A stretch of 64,000 bases of DNA from Pseudomonas sp. GR 6-02 (GCF_001655615.1 NZ_CP011567.1:3853001-3917000), one strand, 5' to 3'; numbered from the stretch's first letter, positions 27,839 through 37,448 are shown. Notes: generated by a model from the sequence alone, not told the origin. Numbers and translations: made by a program.

Positions 27839-28201
27839 ATGTTCAAACCTACACCCAATCCGCCGATCACAGACCCGACATCCCCCTACGAATCCCTCGA
27901 TTCAAAAAAACTCCACGAAGCCGCCGAGCGCGCCCTCGACCACTACCTCAACCCCGCCGCCCAAATCATGGCCACGGCCAACGAACCCGAGCCCATGTAC
28001 TTCGCCAACCCGAAGTACAACACCGAATCCCTGCTGGCCAACGCCAGCGAAACACTCGGCTCGGCCACTCTCATGCTCAACAATTTCGCAGCGTTGCTGG
28101 AGACCTCACATCGCAAGACCCTGCTGGGCATTGCGCAAGTGGTCATGCTCGGTGAACTGGCGGTGAACCAGGCGCTGGATCACGTCGAACCGAAGGAATA
28201 A
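27839..28201 (+). CDS. DUF6124 family protein
   Basis: A 120-residue protein of a Pseudomonas-specific family (DUF6124, formerly part of DUF3077). The start MFKPTPNPP and the segments ESLDSKKLHEAAERALDHYL and VNQALDHVEP are typical. Helical, soluble, unknown role. ATG 27839 is preceded by CCAGGAG at 27824-27830. Its long upstream region holds the minus-strand micro-transcript. Confidence 0.85.
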   Translation: MFKPTPNPPITDPTSPYESLDSKKLHEAAERALDHYLNPAAQIMATANEPEPMYFANPKYNTESLLANASETLGSATLMLNNFAALLETSHRKTLLGIAQVVMLGELAVNQALDHVEPKE

Positions 28202-28213
28202 CTAACGCAACCG

Positions 28214-28240
28214 GTGGCGAGGGGATTTGCTCCTCGCCAC
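28214..28240. repeat. REP-like palindrome
   Basis: GGTGGCGAGGGGATTTGCTC and its inverse TCCTCGCCACACC form a single REP unit just after the DUF6124 gene, directly before the larger REPIN at 28261. Confidence 0.65.
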
Positions 28241-28260
28241 ACCAGATTGGGGAAGCGATC

Positions 28261-28430
28261 TGTAGCAGCTGGCGAAGCCTGCGTTCGGCTGCGCAGCAGT
28301 CGTGAATCCGGCTGACGCGGTCTGCCTGACGTACCGCAACGTCTGGTTTGACGACTGCTTCGCAGCCGAACGCAGCCTCGCAAGCTCGACAGCTGCTACA
28401 GCCAAACGCAGCCTTCGGCAGCTGCTACAA
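28261..28430. repeat. REPIN element, copy 1
   Basis: An inverted repeat of about 140 bases: outer arms TGTAGCAGCTGGCGAAGCCT and AGCTCGACAGCTGCTACA, inner arms GCGTTCGGCTGCGCAGCAGT and CGACTGCTTCGCAGCCGAACG. A further partial unit follows to 28430. Almost the same element is found at 52772-52919, including the central CGTGAATCCGGCTGACGCGG, and similar flanking TAAGTGAACAGCAT follows both. The gap 28202-28635 has no gene. Confidence 0.85.
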
Positions 28431-28635
28431 AGAACGCGTCGCGACTGAAATTGCCTAAGTGAACAGCATGAATCATCAAGCCCCGCTCACCGAAACGTGC
28501 GCACAGCAACAGTAGGCTAAGCTTTCAGCAGCTTATTGCTCACGATGCTCGCGTCTGCAGGTTTGGTTTTTTTCTGGAGAGCGTCTGCAACAGCTATTTC
28601 AGACAGGTCCAGATCATTCACGCAGGACTGACGCG

Positions 28636-30009
28636 ATGACCGAGCCCCTTCTCAGTTTCGAAGCACTTAAACGCGCCGCTGCCGCCGGCGAGATCGATAC
28701 CGTGCTGGTGTGCATGGTCGATATGCAGGGGCGACTGGTCGGCAAGCGCTTCCAGGTCGAGTTTTTCATCGACAGCGGCCACGAAGAAACCCACTGCTGC
28801 AATTACCTGCTGGCCGACGACATCGACATGGAGCCGGTGCCGGGATACGCCGCTGCCAGTTGGAGCAAAGGCTATGGCGACTTTGTGCTCAAACCCGACA
28901 TGTCCACGTTACGACGTGTGCCGTGGCTGGAATGCACGGCGCTGGTGCTCTGCGATGTGCTCGATCATCACCATAGAAAAGACCTGCCCCACAGCCCGCG
29001 AGCGATCCTGAAAAAACAGGTCGAGCGCCTGCGCGAGCGCGGCTATACCGGCATGTTCGCCTCTGAGCTGGAGTTCTATCTGTTCGATGAGAGCTATGAG
29101 GCGATCCACGAGCGCAACTACCACCAGCCGAAGACCGCCGGCCATTACATCGAGGACTACAACATCCTGCAGACCACCCGCGAGGAACCGGTGTTGCGGG
29201 CGATTCGCAAGCACCTGCAGGCATCCGGCATTCCCGTGGAAAACTCCAAGGGCGAATGGGGGCCGGGGCAGGAAGAAATCAACATCCGATATGCCGATGC
29301 CATGACCATGGCCGACCGCCACGTCATCATCAAGCACGCCTGCAAAGAGATCGCGCAACTGCAAGGCAAGGCGATCACGTTCATGGCCAAGTGGCGCTAT
29401 GACGCGGCCGGTTCCAGCAGCCACATCCACAATTCGCTGTGGGACAAGAACGGCAAAAAGTCACTGTTCTTCGACTCCAAGGCCGAGTTCGGCATGTCGA
29501 AGTTGATGCGCTCGTGGGTCGCCGGGCAGCTCAAATACGCTAACGACATCACCTGTTTTCTGGCGCCCTACATCAATTCGTACAAGCGCTTTCAGGCCGG
29601 CACCTTCGCGCCAACGCGGGCGGTCTGGAGCAGGGACAATCGCACCGCCGGCTTTCGTTTGTGCGCCGAAGGCAGCAAATCCATCCGCATCGAATGCCGC
29701 ATCGGCGGGGCCGACCTCAACCCCTATCTGGCCTTCGCCGCGTTGATCGCCGCAGGCCTGGCCGGGATCGACGAAAAGCTCGAACTCGCGGCGCCGTTCG
29801 AGGGCGATGCCTATGTCGATGAGCATTTGCCTGAAGTGTCGAAAACCCTGCGCGAGGCCTGCGCCGCCCTCAAGGCGTCGAGCATGTTGCGCGAGGCGTT
29901 CGGTGATGAAGTGATCGACCACTACGTGCACACCGCCGACTGGGAACAGAAAGAGTACGACCGACGGATAACCGACTGGGAACTGCAGCGCGGCTTCGAG
30001 CGCTATTGA
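28636..30009 (+). CDS. Glutamine-synthetase-like gamma-glutamyl-amine ligase
   Basis: A 457-residue ligase of the glutamine synthetase superfamily, of the type that forms gamma-glutamyl amides from small amines. Seen: DTVLVCMVDMQGRLVGKRF (N-terminal beta-grasp), FASELEFYLF (metal site), GPGQEEINI, AGSSSHIHNSLWD (His motif), RTAGFRLC and the C-terminal RIECRIGGADLNPYLAFAAL. It is distinct from PuuA in the window. It is 7 bases from an aldehyde dehydrogenase and then an iron alcohol dehydrogenase, a set that suits capture, oxidation and oxidation of an amino alcohol such as ethanolamine, as known for gamma-glutamylethanolamide synthetase in Streptomyces. Substrate inferred. Confidence 0.85.
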   Translation: MTEPLLSFEALKRAAAAGEIDTVLVCMVDMQGRLVGKRFQVEFFIDSGHEETHCCNYLLADDIDMEPVPGYAAASWSKGYGDFVLKPDMSTLRRVPWLECTALVLCDVLDHHHRKDLPHSPRAILKKQVERLRERGYTGMFASELEFYLFDESYEAIHERNYHQPKTAGHYIEDYNILQTTREEPVLRAIRKHLQASGIPVENSKGEWGPGQEEINIRYADAMTMADRHVIIKHACKEIAQLQGKAITFMAKWRYDAAGSSSHIHNSLWDKNGKKSLFFDSKAEFGMSKLMRSWVAGQLKYANDITCFLAPYINSYKRFQAGTFAPTRAVWSRDNRTAGFRLCAEGSKSIRIECRIGGADLNPYLAFAALIAAGLAGIDEKLELAAPFEGDAYVDEHLPEVSKTLREACAALKASSMLREAFGDEVIDHYVHTADWEQKEYDRRITDWELQRGFERY

Positions 30010-30016
30010 GCACGCC

Positions 30017-31408
30017 ATGACTGAGACCGTTCAACTTATCTCCCCGGTCGATGGCCGGGTCTATGCCGAACGCCGCCGTGCCGATGCGGTACAGATCGAG
30101 CAAGCCCTGACGGCGGCCGAAACCGCCCAGGCGCAATGGAAACGCCGACCTCTGAGCGAGCGTGCCGCGTTTTGCAGCGCTGCCGTGGACGCGATGCTGG
30201 CGATGAAGGATGAGATCGTGCCGGAATTGGCCTGGCAGATGGGCCGCCCGATACGCTTCGGCGCTGGCGAACTGCGCGGTTTCGAAGAACGTGCCCGGCA
30301 TATGATCGCCATTGCGCCTGAAGCGTTGGCAGCGATAGAGCCCACGCCTGTCGCGGGTTTTCGGCGCTATATCAAACGCGAGCCGCTGGGTACGGTGCTG
30401 GTCGTCGCGCCGTGGAATTATCCGTATTTGACGGCGGTGAATACGATCATCCCGGCGCTGATGGCGGGCAACAGCGTGATCCTCAAACACGCCACGCAAA
30501 CGCTGCTGGTCGGGGAGCGTTTCGCCGAAGCCTTTCGCCGCGCCCAGCTGCCCGAAGGGCTGTTCCATAACCTGCTGCTCAGTCATGTCTATGCGGCGGC
30601 GATCATTACCTCTGGACGGGTGCAGCAGGTGAACTTCACCGGTTCTGTCAGCGGCGGCGAGGCCATGGAGCACGCGGCCGTCGGAGGTTTCCTCAGCGTG
30701 GGGCTGGAGCTTGGCGGCAAAGACCCGGCCTACGTCCGGGCAGACGCCAACCTTGAGCATGCGGTAGAAAACCTGGTGGACGGCAGCTTCTTCAACTCCG
30801 GGCAGAGCTGCTGCGCCGTCGAACGGATTTATGTCGATGAAAAAATCTACCCGGCCTTTGTCGAACGCTTCGCTGCCCTGACCCGCCAATACGTGCTGGG
30901 CAACCCGCTGGACGAAGCCACCACCCTCGGGCCAATGGTCACACCGGGCGCCGCTGAGTTCGTTCGCAAGCAGATCGCCGATGCCCAGGCACAAGGGGCC
31001 AGGGCGCTGATCGATCCAAAGGACTTCGCTGCCGGCCCGCCGGGCAGCGCCTACCTCGCGCCGCAGGTGTTGGTGGACGTCACTCATCAAATGGCGGTGA
31101 TGCGCGAGGAAAGCTTCGGCCCGGTGGTGGGCATCATGCCGGTGGCCAGCGACGACGAAGCCATCGCCTTGATGAACGACAGCGAGTTCGGGCTCAGCGC
31201 CTCGATCTGGACGCAAGACCTGGCCGCCGCCGAACGCATCGGCAACGAGATCGCCACCGGTACCGTGTTCATGAATCGCTGCGATTACCTGGACCCGGCC
31301 CTGGCCTGGACCGGGGTGAAGAACAGCGGGCGCGGCGTAACGCTGTCACGCCTGGGCTATGAGCACCTGACCCGAGCCAAATCCTTCCACTTGCGCCACG
31401 AGATCTGA
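30017..31408 (+). CDS. Aldehyde dehydrogenase
   Basis: A 463-residue NAD(P)-dependent aldehyde dehydrogenase. The general base is in ELGGKDPAYV (about residue 235) and the nucleophile in NSGQSCCAVER (about residue 267); two adjacent Cys as in many aldehyde dehydrogenases. The C-terminal MNRCDYLDPALAWTGVKNSGRG is of the class that includes succinate-semialdehyde and aminoaldehyde dehydrogenases. Seven bases after the ligase, three bases before the alcohol dehydrogenase, so co-translated. Probably oxidises the gamma-glutamylated aldehyde. Confidence 0.88.
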   Translation: MTETVQLISPVDGRVYAERRRADAVQIEQALTAAETAQAQWKRRPLSERAAFCSAAVDAMLAMKDEIVPELAWQMGRPIRFGAGELRGFEERARHMIAIAPEALAAIEPTPVAGFRRYIKREPLGTVLVVAPWNYPYLTAVNTIIPALMAGNSVILKHATQTLLVGERFAEAFRRAQLPEGLFHNLLLSHVYAAAIITSGRVQQVNFTGSVSGGEAMEHAAVGGFLSVGLELGGKDPAYVRADANLEHAVENLVDGSFFNSGQSCCAVERIYVDEKIYPAFVERFAALTRQYVLGNPLDEATTLGPMVTPGAAEFVRKQIADAQAQGARALIDPKDFAAGPPGSAYLAPQVLVDVTHQMAVMREESFGPVVGIMPVASDDEAIALMNDSEFGLSASIWTQDLAAAERIGNEIATGTVFMNRCDYLDPALAWTGVKNSGRGVTLSRLGYEHLTRAKSFHLRHEI

Positions 31409-31411
31409 GCC

Positions 31412-32572
31412 ATGAGCCTGACCGCGAACTGGAACTACCCCACGAGCATTCGCTTCGGTGTCGGCCGTATCGCCGAACTGGCGGAAGTCTGCCGCAGCCA
31501 AGGTATCCAGCGACCGTTGCTGGTCACCGACAGCGGCCTGGCGCGTGCGCCGATCACCACCGCGGCGCTGGAATCCTTGCGCGCCGCCGGCCTCGGTGTC
31601 GCGTTGTTCTGCGACCTCAAGCCCAACCCCGTTGAAGCCAACCTGGCCGGTGGGCTCGACGCCTGGCGTGCCGGCAACCATGACGGCGTGGTGGCGTTCG
31701 GCGGTGGCAGCGGCCTGGACATGGGCAAGCTCATCGCGTTCATGAGCGGCCAGACCCGACCGGTGTGGGATTTTGAAGACATCGGCGACTACTGGACACG
31801 CGCCGACGAAAGCCGCATCGCCCCGGTCATCGCCGTGCCGACCACGGCCGGCACCGGTTCCGAGGTCGGCCGTGCTGCGGTGATTATCGACGAGCGCACG
31901 CACACCAAACGCATCATTTTCCATCCGAAGATGATGCCGCGGGTGGTCATCAGCGACCCCGCCCTTACCGTCGGCATGCCGGCCAAGGTCACCGCCGGCA
32001 CCGGCATGGACGCGTTTTCCCATTGCCTGGAATCGTACTGCGCTCCCGGCTTTCATCCCATGGCCGAAGGCATTGCGGTGGAAGGCATGCGCCTGGTGGC
32101 CAATGCCCTGGTGCGGGCAGTGCACACGCCTTCCGACCTCGACGCGCGCGCACAAATGCTCGCGGCGGCGGCGATGGGCGCCACTGCGTTCCAGAAAGGC
32201 CTGGGGGGAATGCACGCCCTCTCGCATCCGGTAGGCGCCCTGTACGACACCCATCACGGCATGACCAATGCCACGTTCATGCCCTATGTGCTGAAGTTCA
32301 ATCGCCCGGCCATCGAGGAACGCATCACCCGTCTGGCGGCGTATCTGCGCCTGCCCTCCCCGGGCTTCGACAGTTTTATGGCCTTCGTCCTCAAACTGCG
32401 CAAGGACATCGGCGTGCCGCATACGCTGGTGGAGCTGGGGGTGGATGATCAGCAGGCCGACCTGATCGCCGACATGGCGATTGTCGATCCCTGCGCAGGC
32501 GGTAATCCGCTGCCATTGACACGAAATGGCGCGGCCGAAATTTTCGAAGCGGCTTACCACGGCCGTCTTTAG
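31412..32572 (+). CDS. Iron-containing alcohol dehydrogenase
   Basis: A 386-residue group III alcohol dehydrogenase. The nucleotide-binding GGGSGLDMGK (about residue 95), the TTAGTGSEVGRAAVI segment, and the iron-ligand regions GMDAFSHCLESYCAP, GGMHALSHPVGALYDTHHGMTNA (His ligands) are all seen. Last gene of the ligase-dehydrogenase trio. It would oxidise the alcohol group of a gamma-glutamylated amino alcohol, which the aldehyde dehydrogenase then completes. Confidence 0.9.
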   Translation: MSLTANWNYPTSIRFGVGRIAELAEVCRSQGIQRPLLVTDSGLARAPITTAALESLRAAGLGVALFCDLKPNPVEANLAGGLDAWRAGNHDGVVAFGGGSGLDMGKLIAFMSGQTRPVWDFEDIGDYWTRADESRIAPVIAVPTTAGTGSEVGRAAVIIDERTHTKRIIFHPKMMPRVVISDPALTVGMPAKVTAGTGMDAFSHCLESYCAPGFHPMAEGIAVEGMRLVANALVRAVHTPSDLDARAQMLAAAAMGATAFQKGLGGMHALSHPVGALYDTHHGMTNATFMPYVLKFNRPAIEERITRLAAYLRLPSPGFDSFMAFVLKLRKDIGVPHTLVELGVDDQQADLIADMAIVDPCAGGNPLPLTRNGAAEIFEAAYHGRL

Positions 32573-32730
32573 AGCTCAGCAATCTGCCTTTTTGGGTACA
32601 CATCACACTTATGTGATTTTGATATCAGCGCCATCAAGCTTCTGGTATCCATTGGGCTGGCATACCGGAAAAATCTCGAACTCAGACCGTATCGCTGAAT
32701 CCAATGTGTAGGCCAACGGAGGTAAGCGAA

Positions 32731-32946
32731 ATGAACAATGATGACCGTGTCAACGACGTCGAATCAGAAACAACCTCGAACACCCCACCCACCGATCCGT
32801 CTGATGAACCCATCGATGTGGTCGACACAGAGCTTGAGGACAGCAACGTTGAAGATGCCACTGCGACTCGAACCCAGAAGCAGGAAGCTGAAGAGCGCAG
32901 CCGAAAAATAGCCGAGATCGAACGCAAGGTGGCGGATGGCAATTAG
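32731..32946 (+). CDS. Small acidic hypothetical protein, 71 residues
   Basis: ATG 32731 follows ACGGAGGT. The product is very acidic and disordered in its first 45 residues (many D, E, S, T, P), then a charged helix (QKQEAEERSRKIAEIERKV). No domain recognised. The strong ribosome-binding site supports it. Confidence 0.6.
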   Translation: MNNDDRVNDVESETTSNTPPTDPSDEPIDVVDTELEDSNVEDATATRTQKQEAEERSRKIAEIERKVADGN

Positions 32947-33144
32947 AAAAAAACACGCGCCTCATCAGGTTCAGGGCACAGGCGAATGACAGAGGGCAAT
33001 GAGTTCTCCGATACTGTCGCGCAAATGCAGTGCAATGAGAACCGAAATGAAAACCCATTGTGAAATAAGTGATGTCCCTGAGCCGAAAACCCGGCGTAAC
33101 AGCAACCTTCACCACGCTACCCGTCTGCAGCAGGCGGTAACAGC

Positions 33145-34860
33145 ATGATCGAGGTCACCGAGGTTTCCATTGCCGAGCTGCGTGCCGCGCTCGAATCCGG
33201 CCGGACCACGGCGGTTGAGCTTGTGCAGGCCTATCTCGCCCGGATCGACGCCTACGATGGCGCCGACACGCCCACCGCCCTCAACGCGGTGGTGGTTCGC
33301 AACCCCGATGCGCTCAAGGAAGCACAGGCGTCCGATGCCCGTCGGGCCAAGGGCGAAACGCTAGGCCCGCTCGACGGTATCCCCTACACGGCCAAGGACA
33401 GTTATCTGGTGAAGGGGCTGACCGCCGCCTCTGGAAGTCCCGCCTTCGCCAACCTGATCGCTTATCGCGATGCGTTCACCATCGAACGGCTTCGCGCCGC
33501 CGGGGCGATCTGCCTGGGCAAGACCAATATGCCGCCAATGGCCAACGGCGGGATGCAGCGCGGGGTGTATGGCCGTGCCGAGAGTCCGTACAACGCCGAC
33601 TACCTCACCGCCCCTTTCGCTTCGGGCTCTTCGAACGGCGCCGGTACCGCAACCGCCGCCAGTTTCTCGGCATTTGGCCTGGCGGAAGAAACCTGGTCGA
33701 GCGGACGTGGCCCTGCCTCGAACAATGGCCTGTGCGCCTATACGCCTTCGCGTGGGGTGATCTCGGTGCGCGGCAACTGGCCGTTGACGCCGACGATGGA
33801 CGTGGTCGTGCCGTTCGCCCGGACGATGGCGGACCTGCTAGAGGTGCTCGATGTGGTGGTGGCCGATGATCCCGACACACGCGGTGATCTATGGCGGATG
33901 CAACCTTGGGTGCCAATTCCGAGTGTCGCTTCGGTGCGCCCCGCTTCCTACGGATCGCTGGCCGCGAAAAGCGATGCGCTGAAAGGAAAGCGCTTCGGCG
34001 TGCCTCGCATGTACATCAACGCCGATCCCGACGCGGGCACCAGCGATGCGCCTGGCATCGGTGGGCCGACGGGCCAGCGCATCAACACCCGCCCCTCCGT
34101 GATCGGGCTCTGGGAGCAGGCGCGCAAGACACTCGAAGCGGCCGGCGCTGAAGTGCTCGAGGTCGATTTCCCGCTGGTTTCCAATTGCGAGGGCGATCGT
34201 CCTGGGGCACCGACGGTGTTTAACCGGGGCCTGGTGTCCAAAGAGTTCCTGCACCATGAGTTGTGGGATCTGACGGCCTGGGCGTTCGATGATTTTCTGC
34301 GAGCCAACGGCGATCCAAAACTCAATCGCCTGGTCGACGTAAACGGGCCGCTGATTTTCCCCCACGACCCGGGGACGCTGCCCAACCGCGAGGGCGATCT
34401 TGCCGCGGGCATGGACGAGTACGTGCGGATGGCCGAACGCGGTATTACGCCGTGGGATCAGATCGACACGCTGCCGGATGGATTGCGCGGGCTGGAACAG
34501 ACCCGTCGAATCGATCTGGAGGAATGGATGGATCGGCTGGGGCTCGACGCGGTGATTTTCCCGACGGTAGCCGACGTTGGGCCGGCGAATGCCGATGTCG
34601 ATCCGAAGTCTGCGGACATCGCGTGGAGTAACGGGGTATGGGTTGCCAACGGCAATCTCGCCATCCGCCACCTGGGCGTTCCAACAGTCACGGTGCCGAT
34701 GGGCGTCATGCCGGACATCGGCATGCCCGTCGGGCTGACATTTGCCGGTCGCGCCTATGACGACTCGACGCTGCTTCGCCTGGCTTCGGCGTTCGAGTCG
34801 ACGGGGACGAAACGCTTGATCCCACCGCGCACCCCGCCCTTGTCGGGTAGCCAAAAATAG
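33145..34860 (+). CDS. Amidase-signature family hydrolase
   Basis: A 571-residue amidase-signature enzyme. The catalytic Lys is in IPYTAKDSY (about residue 80), the cis-Ser in SGSSNGAGTATAA (about residue 158), and the nucleophile region is ETWSSGRGPASNNGL rather than the common DTGGSIR, which marks a separate subfamily also seen in actinobacteria and fungi. No signal peptide. It lies 570 bases after the alcohol dehydrogenase on the same strand with an unrelated small gene between. It could hydrolyse an amide such as the gamma-glutamyl conjugate made by the ligase, but nothing beyond proximity says so. Confidence 0.85.
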   Translation: MIEVTEVSIAELRAALESGRTTAVELVQAYLARIDAYDGADTPTALNAVVVRNPDALKEAQASDARRAKGETLGPLDGIPYTAKDSYLVKGLTAASGSPAFANLIAYRDAFTIERLRAAGAICLGKTNMPPMANGGMQRGVYGRAESPYNADYLTAPFASGSSNGAGTATAASFSAFGLAEETWSSGRGPASNNGLCAYTPSRGVISVRGNWPLTPTMDVVVPFARTMADLLEVLDVVVADDPDTRGDLWRMQPWVPIPSVASVRPASYGSLAAKSDALKGKRFGVPRMYINADPDAGTSDAPGIGGPTGQRINTRPSVIGLWEQARKTLEAAGAEVLEVDFPLVSNCEGDRPGAPTVFNRGLVSKEFLHHELWDLTAWAFDDFLRANGDPKLNRLVDVNGPLIFPHDPGTLPNREGDLAAGMDEYVRMAERGITPWDQIDTLPDGLRGLEQTRRIDLEEWMDRLGLDAVIFPTVADVGPANADVDPKSADIAWSNGVWVANGNLAIRHLGVPTVTVPMGVMPDIGMPVGLTFAGRAYDDSTLLRLASAFESTGTKRLIPPRTPPLSGSQK

Positions 34861-34928
34861 AAAGATCGCAGGTTCCTGCAGAGGTTGAGTACACCCGTAC
34901 CCATGCCCTGTAGGAGCCTGCGATCTTT
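34861..34928. terminator. Inverted repeat after the amidase gene
   Basis: Arms AAAGATCGCAGG (34861-34872) and CCTGCGATCTTT (34917-34928) are perfect complements around a 44-base loop, immediately after the stop codon. It works as a terminator or is a single REP-type unit; 34929-35130 holds nothing else I can support. Confidence 0.6.
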
Positions 34929-35130
34929 GGCCCATTCATGCGAAAACCGGCAACAGTGTTTGTCCAGTCGGCCGCTATTTGAAAGAAGTTCAGACACCTA
35001 ACATCGTCTCTACCCAGTGAGCCAATAGCGTCAGTATCCATTAGCTCACGAGGTAGTCACTCGAAAATCCGAGATGAGTTTTACGATCATCTCGGCCCCC
35101 GAGTAAACCTTGGACGATACGGTGAAGATA

Positions 35131-35403
35131 ATGAAAACTTTAAAAATTGCGGTTCTTCTGGCACTTGCCGGTATAGGCGCACACGCCTTTGCAGACGATG
35201 GCCATTCAATTAACGCGACCAGCAAAACACCTGTTGAGATCTACACGTACGAAACGAAGCTCGACATTAAGAAAGTCATTTACCTCTCAGAGATTCCGGA
35301 CGAGTGCAAACCGGTCCCGGTGCAAATGACCTATGAAGACTCCCACGATCAACGGCATGTCATGCAATATCAAGTGATGGGCACTGGATGTTCAAACGGT
35401 TGA
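35131..35403 (+). CDS. DUF2790 family secreted protein
   Basis: A 90-residue protein with a signal peptide (MKTLKIAVLLALAGIGAHAFA) and the DUF2790 core (PVEIYTYETKLDIKKVIYLSE, PVQMTYEDSHDQRHVMQYQV, GCS). This family is common in Pseudomonas, periplasmic, of unknown function and often induced by copper or stress. The paired Cys (ECKPV and TGCSNG) may form a disulfide. Confidence 0.85.
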   Translation: MKTLKIAVLLALAGIGAHAFADDGHSINATSKTPVEIYTYETKLDIKKVIYLSEIPDECKPVPVQMTYEDSHDQRHVMQYQVMGTGCSNG

Positions 35404-35455
35404 GTACCGTGCGGACGATGGAGGGTCGACACTCCATGCCTGTGGTGCAACCCAC

Positions 35456-36400
35456 TCAATAACTGATATTTTTTCCCGAACCTACGATTTTTTCATCGGA
35501 TGCCAACATGCCCGGGATGTGATGTTTAAGAAACTCCACCCAAGTCTTTGTCTTCGCATCCACGAATTTTCGTGATGGGTAGATTGCAAATAGATTCAAC
35601 TCTTCAAGCCGATACTCCGGCAACACGCGCACTAACGTGCCGGCCCTGAGGCCATTGACCGCAGAAGCAATCGGCTGAATACCGATGCCCATCCCGTTTG
35701 TTATCGCAACGGTCATTCCATCAGCCGTATTGATGTGAAAGGGAGACAATGGGACGTTGATTGACTCCACGCCTTCAGGCCCCTCAAATGCCCAGTGTTC
35801 AACCGGCATTACCGTATTAACAATCCTCAAACAATCATGTGTACCAAGAGAACCCGGAGAGTCCGGGATTCCGCGTTTCTTCAGATAAGCAGGCGAAGCG
35901 CAGAGAATGCTGTAAGTGATGCCAAGCCGCTGAGCGACAAACCCTGAATCGGGCAGATCCCGCGCTAAAACAATCGACATGTCATACCCTTCCTCAAGCA
36001 AGTCAGGTAGCCGATTGGTCAGCGTCAAATCAAACATGACCGAGGGATGAGTCTCTCTGTATTTGGCAATGGTATCGATCACATAGTGATTACCGATGGC
36101 TGACATGGCATGAATTTTCAGCCTGCCCACGGGCCGGGTGTGAGCGCTCCCGGCTTCCTCATCGGCTTCACGTACCTCGTCAAGAATCCTCTCGCATCGT
36201 TGCAAATAGCGCGCACCGGCTTCGGTCAGCGCCAGGCGTCGGGTGGTGCGGTTAATCAGACGGGTTTGAAGCCTGGTCTCGAGGCTGGAAACGGCTTTGG
36301 AGACGTTGGTTGTCGTGGTGTCCAATAGCTCGGCTGCCGCGGTAAAACTGCCGCTCTGGGCAACAGCCATGAAAAACCGCATGGTTTGGAAAACGTCCAT
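35456..36400 (-). CDS. LysR-family regulator
   Basis: A 314-residue LysR-type regulator. N-terminal winged helix (FFMAVAQSGSFTAAAELLDTTTTNVSKAVSSLE, residues about 8-40), then the effector domain (GRLKIHAMSAIGNHYVIDTI, GMGIGIQPIASA). The ATG at 36400 (MDVFQTMRFF) fits the family start. It follows the aldo/keto reductase gene on the same strand by 66 bases, so it may regulate that gene or the efflux operon. Confidence 0.88.
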   Translation of the reverse strand: MDVFQTMRFFMAVAQSGSFTAAAELLDTTTTNVSKAVSSLETRLQTRLINRTTRRLALTEAGARYLQRCERILDEVREADEEAGSAHTRPVGRLKIHAMSAIGNHYVIDTIAKYRETHPSVMFDLTLTNRLPDLLEEGYDMSIVLARDLPDSGFVAQRLGITYSILCASPAYLKKRGIPDSPGSLGTHDCLRIVNTVMPVEHWAFEGPEGVESINVPLSPFHINTADGMTVAITNGMGIGIQPIASAVNGLRAGTLVRVLPEYRLEELNLFAIYPSRKFVDAKTKTWVEFLKHHIPGMLASDEKIVGSGKNISY

Positions 36401-36466
36401 CGTTTTCACCTCAAGGCCGTGGATAACAGGGGCGGCCTTACAGCAGGCCGCCCTCCTCTTCACGTG

Positions 36467-37417
36467 TCACTTTTTCCGTGGAATAAATCCAGGCACACCG
36501 GTTTCCACGACCGAGTTGAATCGTACCCTGGTCGTAATATCTTCCTTGATCTCAAGCATCGCCCTATGCGGCAGGGTGGAAATATCCAGGTTTTCCTTGA
36601 TATGACTTGGTGTAGCGGACGTGGTCAAAAAAGCAACGCCCCGTTGTACAGACCAGGCCAATGCCACTTGAGCCGGAGTCTTCTGCAAGCGCTTGGCGAT
36701 CCCTGTAATCACCGAGTCTTCCAACACTTTCGGCTCCATGCCATGGCCCAGTGGCGCGAACGCCAGGAGGACGATTCCATGCTGTTTGCAGAACTCAAGC
36801 AGTTCCCATTCCGGCAGATAAGGGTGGGACTCGACCTGCACCACGGCAGGTTTGATCCGGGCCACTGCCACAATCTCTTTTAACGCTTCCAACGTGATAT
36901 CAGACAAGCCGATGGACTTGCAGCGGCCTTCATCCACCAGGCGTTCGAGTGCTCTCCAGGTCTCGATCAGTGTCACGCCGGAGTCGTAGATGACGCGACC
37001 CTGTTCGTCTCTCGGGTCCTGATTCTCACCGGGTTGAAAGGCAAACGGCGTATGGATCAGGTAGCAGTCGATAGCGTCCACTTGGAGGCGGCGGCAGCTG
37101 GCCTCGAAGGCAGGTTTGACTCGCTCGGGACGATGGTTGGTGTTCCACAGTTTAGTGGTAATGAACACGTCCTCCCGGCGGATCTTGCCCGCCTCCAGCA
37201 TCTCTTTTATCGCAGCGCCGACACTCTCCTCATTGCGATAGCGCTCTGCACAATCGAAATGGCGAAAGCCCGCTTCCAAGGCGTCCTTGACCGCTTGTGT
37301 GGTGACGCTGAGATCACTGAACAGCGTGCCAAACCCAACGGCCGGCATTTCACCTGAGCCGTGGTTCAGCGCAAACCGGGTATCGCGAAGTGCATCGTGA
37401 AAAGCTTCGTAAGACAT
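36467..37417 (-). CDS. Aldo/keto reductase
   Basis: A 316-residue NADPH-dependent AKR. Catalytic tetrad pieces are seen: GFRHFDCAERYRNEE (Asp and Tyr), TTKLWNTNHRPE (Lys), and CYLIHTPFAF (His). The C-terminal NADP-binding region (ATPSHIKENLDI) is present. The ATG at 37417 begins MSYEAFHDALRD. It lies 31 bases downstream of the efflux outer-membrane gene on the same strand, so probably co-transcribed. It may detoxify a carbonyl compound handled by the pump. Confidence 0.88.
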   Translation of the reverse strand: MSYEAFHDALRDTRFALNHGSGEMPAVGFGTLFSDLSVTTQAVKDALEAGFRHFDCAERYRNEESVGAAIKEMLEAGKIRREDVFITTKLWNTNHRPERVKPAFEASCRRLQVDAIDCYLIHTPFAFQPGENQDPRDEQGRVIYDSGVTLIETWRALERLVDEGRCKSIGLSDITLEALKEIVAVARIKPAVVQVESHPYLPEWELLEFCKQHGIVLLAFAPLGHGMEPKVLEDSVITGIAKRLQKTPAQVALAWSVQRGVAFLTTSATPSHIKENLDISTLPHRAMLEIKEDITTRVRFNSVVETGVPGFIPRKK

Positions 37418-37448
37418 CTCTTGACTCCAATGTTCGGGGCCGTAGCCG

